NCBI RefSeq assembly: GCF_902170305.1
Contig: NZ_CABHWW010000026.1
Coordinates: 612,607-676,606, forward strand
Source of the DNA: Yersinia alsatica
GTDB taxonomy: Bacteria; Pseudomonadota; Gammaproteobacteria; Enterobacterales; Enterobacteriaceae
Direction: 5' to 3'
Length of the DNA: 64,000 nucleotides
How positions within the stretch are numbered: the first letter of the stretch is position 1; every line of letters starts with the position of its first letter. The notes below the pieces were generated by a model. That model did not search any database, was not told the origin of the DNA, and saw only the letters and a program-made list of their open reading frames with translations. The position numbers and the translations under genes are program-made. Below, piece by piece: positions 56,108 to 62,967 of this stretch.

Positions 56108-56467
56108 TTATGACTGAAGGTATAGAAGTACGAGGCTACCCGCTCTTAATAAAGAGGATATCCCACAGAAGAAAGAGAATACGGACACGAACTTAGTCAA
56201 GATGCTGAAAGCTGTGTTGTTTATGTTTTTAGATGTACGCCAAAGACCTTGAGCAACATTGAATATGTAGATTGAGTAAAGGACCATTACCAGCACAATA
56301 ACCCAGAAATTCCAGTTAGCATACTCTGCAAAAAAAGTAGCTACAGAGATAAAAATAATAGCGAGTAGAAAGTGGAGGTAAGTCTTAGCAACACCTAGTT
56401 TTCCACTAGCTAATTTACCCAGCCATCCTGGTTCATCATCTTTTGCTATCGGATAATTAACTTTCAT
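56108..56467 (-). CDS. membrane protein co-expressed with the repressor
   Basis: 119 aa with three hydrophobic helices (about 28-46, 52-70, 88-117). It starts 9 bp after the cI gene on the same strand and shares its terminator, so it is made in the lysogen. Genes in this position often exclude superinfecting phage. No family recognised; the role is inferred from position. Confidence 0.7.
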   Translation of the reverse strand: MKVNYPIAKDDEPGWLGKLASGKLGVAKTYLHFLLAIIFISVATFFAEYANWNFWVIVLVMVLYSIYIFNVAQGLWRTSKNINNTAFSILTKFVSVFSFFCGISSLLRAGSLVLLYLQS

Positions 56468-56476
56468 TTCATATCC

Positions 56477-57148
56477 TTACACTGGTTTCACATGACATAC
56501 CACAGTACCAATGATTTCACAGTTACCATTTATTTTTATAAATCGAGCATCCGCTGGATAGTCGGGGTTGAGCGCTTTGAGATACTTATGATTATCCAAA
56601 ATTTGTAATTGTTTAAATGTCGCTTCAGCACTACCTTCCATTCTGGCAATAACGAATTTACCACTAGGCGGATCATTCAATTCAGGATCAACGTAGATAA
56701 TATCTTCCGGCTCAAAGCGGGGAAGCATTGACTCACCTTCAATACGAAGTGCGAAACTTTCCGGGCTACACATCACTGGGCATGGGTAATAGATATATTC
56801 ATCGCGAGGCAATAGGGTCACTTCAGTAAATGCACCTGCTTGCACCCAACTAATCAAAGGAACCTCCCTGGTTATCACCTCCGCAGATGAGGCATTATCA
56901 ACCCTTATTTGTGATTGGTTGTTCGCTTCCTTTTCACCTTTCCCTGATACCAGCCAATTTGGATTTAATTGTAATGCTTTGGCTATTGCAAATAGATTGT
57001 CTGCTCGGGGTTTCTGTGTCATCCCAAGCTCAATTTTACTGATAGCCATGCGAGTAACCCCAGCCTTTGCCGCAAGATCTTCCTGCGTCATGCCAAGTTC
57101 ATCGCGCCGTGCTAACAGACGTTCACCGAAAGTACTGTATGTAGTCAT
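56477..57148 (-). CDS. CI-type prophage repressor with S24 peptidase domain
   Basis: 223 aa. N-terminal XRE HTH (TQEDLAAKAGVTRMAISKIE, residues 21-40). C-terminal LexA/CI-like self-cleavage domain: cleavage site A104-G105 (WVQAGAF), catalytic S140 (GESMLP) and K179 (ATFKQL). It keeps the prophage silent and should be cut during the SOS response. No ribosome site precedes the ATG, so the message may be leaderless. Confidence 0.93.
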   Translation of the reverse strand: MTTYSTFGERLLARRDELGMTQEDLAAKAGVTRMAISKIELGMTQKPRADNLFAIAKALQLNPNWLVSGKGEKEANNQSQIRVDNASSAEVITREVPLISWVQAGAFTEVTLLPRDEYIYYPCPVMCSPESFALRIEGESMLPRFEPEDIIYVDPELNDPPSGKFVIARMEGSAEATFKQLQILDNHKYLKALNPDYPADARFIKINGNCEIIGTVVCHVKPV

Positions 57149-57186
57149 AGGTATAAAAGTAACTCAACTTTAGTAAACTTTGCGCT

Positions 57187-57231
57187 CGGTATAGTTTCGG
57201 TATATATTCGCTTTATGGGTATAATTCTACC
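57187..57231. promoter_or_regulatory. right operator and promoter region (OR/PR)
   Basis: Contains GGTATAATTCTACC (57218-57231), the operator form shared with OL, with a perfect TATAAT (57220-57225) inside it as the likely PR -10. Two CGGTATA direct repeats (57187, 57198) are 11 bp apart. Confidence 0.6.
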
Positions 57232-57256
57232 TTTAAACTGAAGGTGAAAACTTACA

Positions 57257-57523
57257 ATGAACTGCACCAACATCACTCCACTTCACGAGCGGGTAAAAGT
57301 GGCTGAGCAGGTAATCAATTATTTTAGCAGCCCATATCAAGCAGCTGCAGCTCTTGAGTGTTCATATGAAGCGATCAAAACCTACCGTAAGCGTGGGTTA
57401 CCTGAAAAGGTTGCCTTACTTTGCCATATGTCTACGAACATCCCATACACCTATAACCCGGCCGACTATGGCCGTAACCCTGAAAATCTCAGTCTGGTTC
57501 TGACCAAACCAGCTCATCAGTAA
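57257..57523 (+). CDS. Cro-like (YdaS-type) repressor
   Basis: 88 aa, first gene rightward of the operator. HTH pattern: VINYFSSPYQAAAALECSYEAIKTY, followed by RGLPEKVALLC, as in Cro/YdaS proteins. It should oppose CI at the operators. GAAGGTG precedes the ATG. Confidence 0.8.
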   Translation: MNCTNITPLHERVKVAEQVINYFSSPYQAAAALECSYEAIKTYRKRGLPEKVALLCHMSTNIPYTYNPADYGRNPENLSLVLTKPAHQ

Positions 57524-57540
57524 AGATAGAGGACTGACCA

Positions 57541-57792
57541 ATGACTATTAGCCCAAAGCGTTGGCTCGCTAGCTGGAGAGCTAAACGTAAGACACAAAAA
57601 ACTGCTACTTCTCTTTGCCCCCTCTCAATAAACGCAAATGTGGGGAGGAGTGTGACTTTTCAGGATCTGGATCTTCTTGGCTTATCCGCGCTGAAAGGAA
57701 AACCTCAGTGCTTGAGCCATCCAGAAGGGCAGCAAAGTGAGCAAATAATTCCTGACCCTCAGGTGAAATCTCCAGTGTCGGATGATTCATGA
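57541..57792 (+). CDS. short prophage ORF with shared leader
   Basis: 83 aa from ATG 57541, preceded by the shared leader GAGGACTGACCAATG. The first 20 residues are basic (PKRWLASWRAKRKTQ). The rest is low in structure and overlaps the opposite-strand ORF 57605-57910. It may be real or a truncated gene. Not recognised. Confidence 0.45.
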   Translation: MTISPKRWLASWRAKRKTQKTATSLCPLSINANVGRSVTFQDLDLLGLSALKGKPQCLSHPEGQQSEQIIPDPQVKSPVSDDS

Positions 57793-57910
57793 TGGCATCC
57801 AAACTTTGCTTGATGCGGAGCTTATGTTGTTCATCACTGCCGGATAGCACGGTAATAGCGACAACATCGACCAAGGCTCTAATGTAACTAAGGGAATTAT
57901 CACTGGACAT
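57605..57910 (-). CDS. prophage ORF opposite to early rightward operon
   Basis: 101 aa from ATG 57910 with a strong GGAGG 5 bp upstream. The N-terminal 65 residues look like a folded helical protein (SYIRALVDVVAITVLSG; LRIKQSLDAIMNHP). It runs against the PR operon and overlaps the 83-aa ORF by 188 bp. Not recognised. Confidence 0.5.
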   Translation of the reverse strand: MSSDNSLSYIRALVDVVAITVLSGSDEQHKLRIKQSLDAIMNHPTLEISPEGQELFAHFAALLDGSSTEVFLSARISQEDPDPEKSHSSPHLRLLRGGKEK

Positions 57911-57995
57911 TGCGCCTCCATGGCGGACTAAAAAAGAAACGATTCACAGTTTATGTCCATGCGTGTAATCACCAAAGATATTTAAGGACTGACCA

Positions 57996-58205
57996 ATGAC
58001 CACAATTTATCAACCTGCCGGTATAACGGCAGGGGCTGCGATAACCACCACACAATCGGTAGAAATGATTGCCAACATTGTGGGTAAAAAACTGGCTATT
58101 GACGGGCAGGAGGCCCGCCGTATGGCTATCACAGGGGCTCTGGCAGGGGTTACCAATGCGTATTATTCGCGGCAACACAGTCCCTCAGATACAAAGCAGC
58201 CGTAG
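57996..58205 (+). CDS. small prophage protein before replication gene
   Basis: 69 aa, preceded by the shared leader AAGGACTGACCAATG. Small, Ala/Thr-rich with a helix EMIANIVGKKLAIDGQEARR. It lies 8 bp before the O-like gene, at the cII-like position, but shows no HTH I can assert. Not recognised. Confidence 0.6.
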   Translation: MTTIYQPAGITAGAAITTTQSVEMIANIVGKKLAIDGQEARRMAITGALAGVTNAYYSRQHSPSDTKQP

Positions 58206-58213
58206 GGGGATCT

Positions 58214-59086
58214 ATGACGCCATCTGAACTCATATACCAATTTGGCCGACCGATTGCTTACTACCCTGGTCTGGTTCCATATCTTGGGAGCGTAAACGCA
58301 GTCATTTTGTTCTGCCAGTTCTTCTATTGGACTGGCAAAGAAACTTCAGAGTTTGGCATTTTTAAAACTACGGAAGAGATTGAATCTGAAACAGGATTGA
58401 CCTACGAGGAACAACTTACAGCCCGTAAAAAACTCAAGCAAGCGGGGGTTTTGAAAGAAACAAATAAGCGGTTGGAGCACCGTATTTACTATCAGATTGA
58501 TACCGACCGGTTGGACGGAATGTTATCGCAACCTATTGATAAATCCCCAAATGGGGAAAACCCATTTCGGGAAACTGGGAAAGCCCAATTGGCGAAAGAG
58601 GAAAAGCCCAAGCCGCCAGCAAGGGATTCCCTAACTGGCGGGCAAGGGATTCCCCATTTCGATCATACAGAGATTACTACAGAGATTACTACAGAGATTA
58701 CTACAGAGAAGCGCACACGTAAGGCGGCTAAAAGTTCGGCAATAGACTTCTCAGCTTTCCCAATGGCGGTTAGTCCAGAGATTTGGGATGACTACCTAAA
58801 ACACCGAAAAGCAAAACGCGCACCCATTACTCAAACTGTGGTGAACATGCTGGGTAAGGAATTGAGAAAAGCGGCTGCGTCTGGTTGGTCAGTGGATGAT
58901 GCGTTATCTGAAGCGATGGCTGCTGGTTGGCAGGGGTTCAAATTTGAATGGTTACAGAATCGTAGTCGGCCACAAAATCAGTATGCAGGTAATACCGGCA
59001 TGAGCCGTCAGGAAGCACTAGAGGCCCGCAATGCACAAGTTGCTGATGATTTTGTTAATGGTGGGTGTGCGTATGCGGGATCTTGA
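58214..59086 (+). CDS. phage replication initiator, O-like
   Basis: 290 aa. The N-terminal winged-helix part (SVNAVILFCQFFYWTG; YEEQLTARKKLKQAGVL) resembles phage O/replisome organisers; a Pro/Thr-rich linker holds a 12-bp tandem repeat (EITT three times); the C-terminal part (AKRAPITQTVVNMLGKEL) resembles DnaD/O-type C-domains. It should mark the origin for helicase loading with the next gene. GGGGGATCT precedes the ATG. Confidence 0.75.
   Translation: MTPSELIYQFGRPIAYYPGLVPYLGSVNAVILFCQFFYWTGKETSEFGIFKTTEEIESETGLTYEEQLTARKKLKQAGVLKETNKRLEHRIYYQIDTDRLDGMLSQPIDKSPNGENPFRETGKAQLAKEEKPKPPARDSLTGGQGIPHFDHTEITTEITTEITTEKRTRKAAKSSAIDFSAFPMAVSPEIWDDYLKHRKAKRAPITQTVVNMLGKELRKAAASGWSVDDALSEAMAAGWQGFKFEWLQNRSRPQNQYAGNTGMSRQEALEARNAQVADDFVNGGCAYAGS
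58669..58704. repeat. three 12-bp tandem repeats inside the O-like gene
   Basis: agagattactac occurs three times without change and encodes EITT repeats. In lambda the origin iterons lie inside O, so these could be origin iterons, although they are shorter and not palindromic. Confidence 0.85.
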
Positions 59087-59585
59087 TAGGCGTGAATTCG
59101 CGGAAGTCATGAAAGCCACTCTGGCGATATACGGGAAAGATGCATCAAAAGCCGTGCTCGATATCTATTGGAATGCGTTGCTGCCATACGATATCGACAC
59201 AGTACGCCAGGCATTCAGTAACTGGCTGACAGATCCGGATCAAGGCCGTTTCTCGCCAAAACCTGCCGATATTATTCGCAATATCCAACATATTGCCGGT
59301 AAACCGGATTGGCTCTCAGCGAATGAGGCGTGGGCATTGGCATTACCCGCGCAAGATGAAGCTAACACCGTCATTTGGACGAATGAAATTGCCCAGGCAT
59401 GGAGCATTGCCCAACCCATCATGCTGGAGGGTGACAAAGTGGGTGCGCGTATGGCTTTCATTGCGGCTTATGAGCGATTGACTAGGGCAGCGCAGGGGAC
59501 AGGTAGATCACCTGAGTGGTCAGTGTCCGAGGGATGGGACAAAGAAACAGTAACCCGTCATGTATTTATCGGGGAGGGCGCGTAA
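59073..59585 (+). CDS. candidate helicase loader (P-analogue)
   Basis: 170 aa from ATG 59073, overlapping the O-like gene by 14 bp. Pattern EFAEVMKATLAIYGK, LLPYDIDTVRQAFSNW and GRFSPKPADIIRNI resembles phage helicase loaders of the G39P kind. Position directly behind the O-like gene supports it. No ATPase motif, so it is not DnaC-like. Confidence 0.6.
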   Translation: MRDLDRREFAEVMKATLAIYGKDASKAVLDIYWNALLPYDIDTVRQAFSNWLTDPDQGRFSPKPADIIRNIQHIAGKPDWLSANEAWALALPAQDEANTVIWTNEIAQAWSIAQPIMLEGDKVGARMAFIAAYERLTRAAQGTGRSPEWSVSEGWDKETVTRHVFIGEGA

Positions 59586-59881
59586 TGGTGATAAAACCTC
59601 TCGTCCTCAATGCCGAAAGGGTTGGCATCAATAACGGTATCAGGTCGATGCGCCTTGCTGGCCGTATCAGTGATGCAAACAGCCAGTTAAACCGTGTGAT
59701 CAACGCCGCCAGTGGTGCTGATTGGCGGACATTACGCGACCTTGAAAAGATACTGTCACAGATGTTTCCCGGTGAAGGTGATACTCAGGCCGCTATAAGC
59801 GCACGTCTGCGTGAAATTAATCCTGTCCGCCATAGGCTGGTGAAACAGGTCAGAACTGTCCGCAACGAGGATACCATATGA
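59585..59881 (+). CDS. prophage protein of unknown function
   Basis: 98 aa from ATG 59585, overlapping the stop of the previous gene (TAATG). Basic, with a helical C-terminal half (LRDLEKILSQMF; AAISARLREINPVRH). It belongs to the replication operon by tight coupling. Not recognised. Confidence 0.6.
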   Translation: MVIKPLVLNAERVGINNGIRSMRLAGRISDANSQLNRVINAASGADWRTLRDLEKILSQMFPGEGDTQAAISARLREINPVRHRLVKQVRTVRNEDTI

Positions 59882-59984
59882 CTGGAGGACGGGAGAGAAG
59901 GATGAAATCTTATTGCAAGCTATTCACGACACACAAAAAGTATGGATTAATGAGGGACTAATTGGTGTTTTGAAAAGGAATTAA
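59844..59984 (+). pseudogene. possible gene remnant in another frame
   Basis: Between two stops the frame reads ATRIPYDWRTGEKDEILL and continues DTQKVWINEGLIGVL before TAA 59982. It looks protein-like but has no ATG or GTG start, only CTG 59856. It may be the 3' part of a gene lost by recombination. Confidence 0.25.
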
Positions 59985-59987
59985 TAA

Positions 59988-60440
59988 ATGAATAATGAGT
60001 TTGGTTTTGAAATGAAATTACATGGAGCACTATTTTCTTTTTTCACCATATCAATGGTGGGGATTGCTGGTTACAGTGAAACATCTCTATCAACACAAAT
60101 AGCCTTTTTCAGTGCTGCATTCATAGCAACAGTGTCGGGTTGTATGAGCGTTATGTTTCTTCTTATATCAAGACAGTTTTCGCTTGGAACCCCTGAGGGT
60201 AAGTGGCGAGGCGACTTATACATTAAGGCATTAGGAGCTAAACCTTGGCTAGGCGACCTAACGTTAAGTCTGTTAGGGATATCAGTAGGCATATTTATAT
60301 CTGGGTTAAGTGTTCATGTGGTAAAAGATTCACCACAACTGATTTTTTTATTATTTCCTGGCGCATTATTCATGCTTTTTTGCAGGGCAATTATAAATAA
60401 AGTTTCTAAACAAAAGTTTTCCCCAGAAAATGATCAATAG
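59988..60440 (+). CDS. prophage membrane protein (150 aa)
   Basis: AGGA precedes ATG 59988. Four hydrophobic helices (about 12-30, 36-58, 90-110, 117-135). AT-rich relative to the genes before it. It overlaps the VRR-NUC gene by 11 bp. No family recognised; could be a moron. Confidence 0.65.
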   Translation: MNNEFGFEMKLHGALFSFFTISMVGIAGYSETSLSTQIAFFSAAFIATVSGCMSVMFLLISRQFSLGTPEGKWRGDLYIKALGAKPWLGDLTLSLLGISVGIFISGLSVHVVKDSPQLIFLLFPGALFMLFCRAIINKVSKQKFSPENDQ

Positions 60441-60867
60441 TATTGATGTCATTGGAATTATCGGAACAGTAGCCAAGTTTGAGATACGCAACGGCAAGGT
60501 CCGTAAAGTTAACCACCAAATCGAAACCGAGGAACAGGCTGCGCTGATTGCGTGGGCAGATAAAACTGTTATCGATGGTATTTGTATCGGGGATTATCTG
60601 ATCCATATCCCCAATGAGGGGAAGCGCGGGCCAAAGGCGGCGAGGGATGCTAAGCGACTAGGATTGAGGAAAGGAGTGCCAGATTTGTTTCTGGCGCTAC
60701 CGCGTGGCGGGTATGCGGGGTTGTGGATAGAGATGAAGTCGGGAAAAGGAATGCCAACAGAAGCACAGGTTGCGTGGATAACTAGGCTAACAAGAGCGGG
60801 ATATATGGCTAAAGTTTGTTATGGATTTAAGCACGCCCAGGCACAGATTCAATATTACTTATCCTAA
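60430..60867 (+). CDS. VRR-NUC domain nuclease
   Basis: 145 aa. Motifs of the PD-(D/E)xK VRR-NUC family: E in ETEEQAALIAWA, GVPDLFLALPRGGY and LWIEMKSGKG, with Q in EAQVAW. Such phage proteins are thought to resolve branched DNA, replacing RusA/NinG-type enzymes. Last gene of the replication group before the AT-rich cassette. Confidence 0.85.
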   Translation: MINSIDVIGIIGTVAKFEIRNGKVRKVNHQIETEEQAALIAWADKTVIDGICIGDYLIHIPNEGKRGPKAARDAKRLGLRKGVPDLFLALPRGGYAGLWIEMKSGKGMPTEAQVAWITRLTRAGYMAKVCYGFKHAQAQIQYYLS

Positions 60868-61089
60868 ATTAATTATAAAAATGGATGTTTAGAACTTTTT
60901 AATCGTGTTTTATACCCATACTTCAATTTTCATTAATTTCGGTTGGTTATTATATTTTATAATAGCGTAACGTCATGTAATTAATGGTTTTGTGATTTCA
61001 ATCACGGACGGTTAATATTTAGTTACATTAGTTGATATGCAACGGATTGGGCTGTAATTTATCTACAAATATAATTTTTTAAGATAATC
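60868..61089. promoter_or_regulatory. AT-rich leader of HNH-SIR2-KAP operon
   Basis: 222 bp, mostly A/T, without a gene. A perfect TATAAT at 60958-60963 is a candidate -10, with no clear -35. gtgatttcaatcac (60991-61004) is a near-palindrome and possible operator. The composition changes sharply from the VRR-NUC gene. Confidence 0.4.
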
Positions 61090-62028
61090 ATGAGCAATAA
61101 ACCAGCCGAGCAACAATTCTTTTGGGTTAATCACAAACAAACATTCAAAATTGCGCGTAAAGAGGGATTTATCTGGGCTCCTCGTCGAGCAAAGGACGGA
61201 AAACCGAGGCCAGCATACGATACGCTTAAATTAGTCAATCCTGGTGACGTAATATTTTCCTATGCATTCACTAAAATAGGAGCAGTCGGTGTTGCTAAGT
61301 CCAATTGCTATGACGCTATGCAACCTCCTGCCTTTGATAGCTTTTGGGACGACCAAGGGTGGAAGGTTGATGTAGATTTTACAATGTTAAATACTCCTAT
61401 CTCGCCAAAAGTACATCTTGAGGAAATCGCTCCGTTATTACCTGAAACTCATTCACCGATAAAACCGCTTAATGGCAATGGCAATGAGATGTACTTGTCA
61501 AAAATCAGCCCTGAGCTCGGCCATTTACTGTTAAAACTATGTCAATCAATCAGTTTAATACAACAAAACGATACTTCTGATTATAAAGAAATTGAAAAGG
61601 ATATTGCTGAAATCAAGGCTCATAAACTTGGAGATCCCACTACGGCAGAACGATTGATTCAGGCGCGAGTGGGGCAAGGCTTATTCCGGCAAAATGTGCT
61701 GGCCCTCTATCCTCAGTGCCCTGTTACAGGCGTATCTATGCCTGAGTTGCTTAGGGCTAGTCATATTAAACCTTGGCGAGATAGTTCAGATGAGGAGCGA
61801 TTAGACCCTTATAATGGATTAATGCTAGCTCCACATGTAGATGTATTGTTTGATCATAGGTTAATTAGTTTCACGGATGATGGGAGTATTGTTATTAAGA
61901 ATGATCCTAAGATATATGAAGTTATCCATGCACTTAATGTACCCACTGATGTAAAAATCCATATTTATGAAAAGGCTAAAGTATATTTGGCTTGGCATAG
62001 AGAGAAGTTACTAGAGTATAGCAAATGA
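61090..62028 (+). CDS. PUA/EVE-like plus HNH endonuclease
   Basis: 312 aa. The N-terminal 150 residues (FFWVNHKQTFKIARKEGFIW; VNPGDVIFSYAFTKIGAVGVA) have the layout of an EVE/PUA-type domain, which reads modified bases in other proteins. The C-terminal part is HNH_2-like: GQGLFRQNVLALYPQCPVTG, ASHIKPWRD (H225), YNGLMLAPH (N242), LFDHRLISF. So it probably cuts DNA, perhaps modified phage DNA. The next gene overlaps its stop (ATGA), so they are co-translated. The binding specificity is inferred. Confidence 0.75.
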   Translation: MSNKPAEQQFFWVNHKQTFKIARKEGFIWAPRRAKDGKPRPAYDTLKLVNPGDVIFSYAFTKIGAVGVAKSNCYDAMQPPAFDSFWDDQGWKVDVDFTMLNTPISPKVHLEEIAPLLPETHSPIKPLNGNGNEMYLSKISPELGHLLLKLCQSISLIQQNDTSDYKEIEKDIAEIKAHKLGDPTTAERLIQARVGQGLFRQNVLALYPQCPVTGVSMPELLRASHIKPWRDSSDEERLDPYNGLMLAPHVDVLFDHRLISFTDDGSIVIKNDPKIYEVIHALNVPTDVKIHIYEKAKVYLAWHREKLLEYSK

Positions 62029-62945
62029 ATAAATTCACTTTACTAGTTGGAAATGGAGTTAATAATGTAACTCCCGGTAGTACATGGAAGGATTTATTAT
62101 TAATTCTCAAAAAAAAGTGTAGCAAGACCGTTCGTAGTGATGATAACAAACCATTTCCTATGGAATATGAGGAAATATACTTATCATCTTTAAATGAAGG
62201 TTGCGATTGTAGGGAGGCAGCTGCTATAGAAGTAGAATTGAAAAAAATTGTAGCAGATTTCTCTAAATCAATAAGACCAAGTAAAATTCACTCCGAAATA
62301 TGCAGTATTGGAGCATCGAACATATTGACAACAAACTATGATTTATCATTGGAGCTATCATTAAATGATAAATTTACAGGTAGTGTTAATGACGGAGTTA
62401 TAAAGGAAAAAAAATTTAATTTATTTAGAAAGAATTTACTTCCTGACCGTGAAACATATATCTGGCATATACATGGTGTACAATCTTCCCCTAATACAAT
62501 TACACTTGGATATGAGCATTACGTTGGTTATATGCAAAAGATGAGAGATTATGTTGTAAATGGTACTGACGGTGCATATACAGTTAAATATAAGCCTCTA
62601 GTGAGTCGATTGATAAATAATGAAAAAATAAACATTGACTCGTGGGTCGAATTATTTTTTACTCAAGATATATATATTTTTGGATTGGAATTGTCTTTTG
62701 TTGAATCAGATCTTTGGTGGCTATTAACATACAGGGCAAGACGAATATCCGATAATATAGTAAAAAATAAGATATTCTATTACCACAGGCAATGTGAGAA
62801 TGCCAACGAAAATCCCAAGATTGAACTTCTTCAAAGTGTAGGGATGAGAATAATATCGATTGATGACAGTGGTGAATCTTATTATGAAAAAGTAATTGAA
62901 GATATAAGGTCAAAAATTGATAAAGGTTCTGTGGGCAATGTTTAA
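62025..62945 (+). CDS. SIR2-family protein
   Basis: 306 aa with SIR2-like marks: LLVGNGVN (6-13, nucleotide loop), ILTTNYD (100-106, N104), WHIHG (147-151, likely catalytic His148 or His150), TLGYEHYVGY, and IFGLELSFVESDLWWLL (C-terminal NAD-fold part). It starts inside the stop codon of the HNH gene. SIR2 proteins in anti-phage systems consume NAD+ on infection; that role here is inference. Low GC. Confidence 0.78.
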   Translation: MNKFTLLVGNGVNNVTPGSTWKDLLLILKKKCSKTVRSDDNKPFPMEYEEIYLSSLNEGCDCREAAAIEVELKKIVADFSKSIRPSKIHSEICSIGASNILTTNYDLSLELSLNDKFTGSVNDGVIKEKKFNLFRKNLLPDRETYIWHIHGVQSSPNTITLGYEHYVGYMQKMRDYVVNGTDGAYTVKYKPLVSRLINNEKINIDSWVELFFTQDIYIFGLELSFVESDLWWLLTYRARRISDNIVKNKIFYYHRQCENANENPKIELLQSVGMRIISIDDSGESYYEKVIEDIRSKIDKGSVGNV

Positions 62946-62967
62946 AATAAACTTCAAGGAAGTGTAA

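Noticed and set aside
58669..58704. Tandem 12-bp repeats considered as a CRISPR-like array
   Set aside because: No spacers, in-frame within a coding region.
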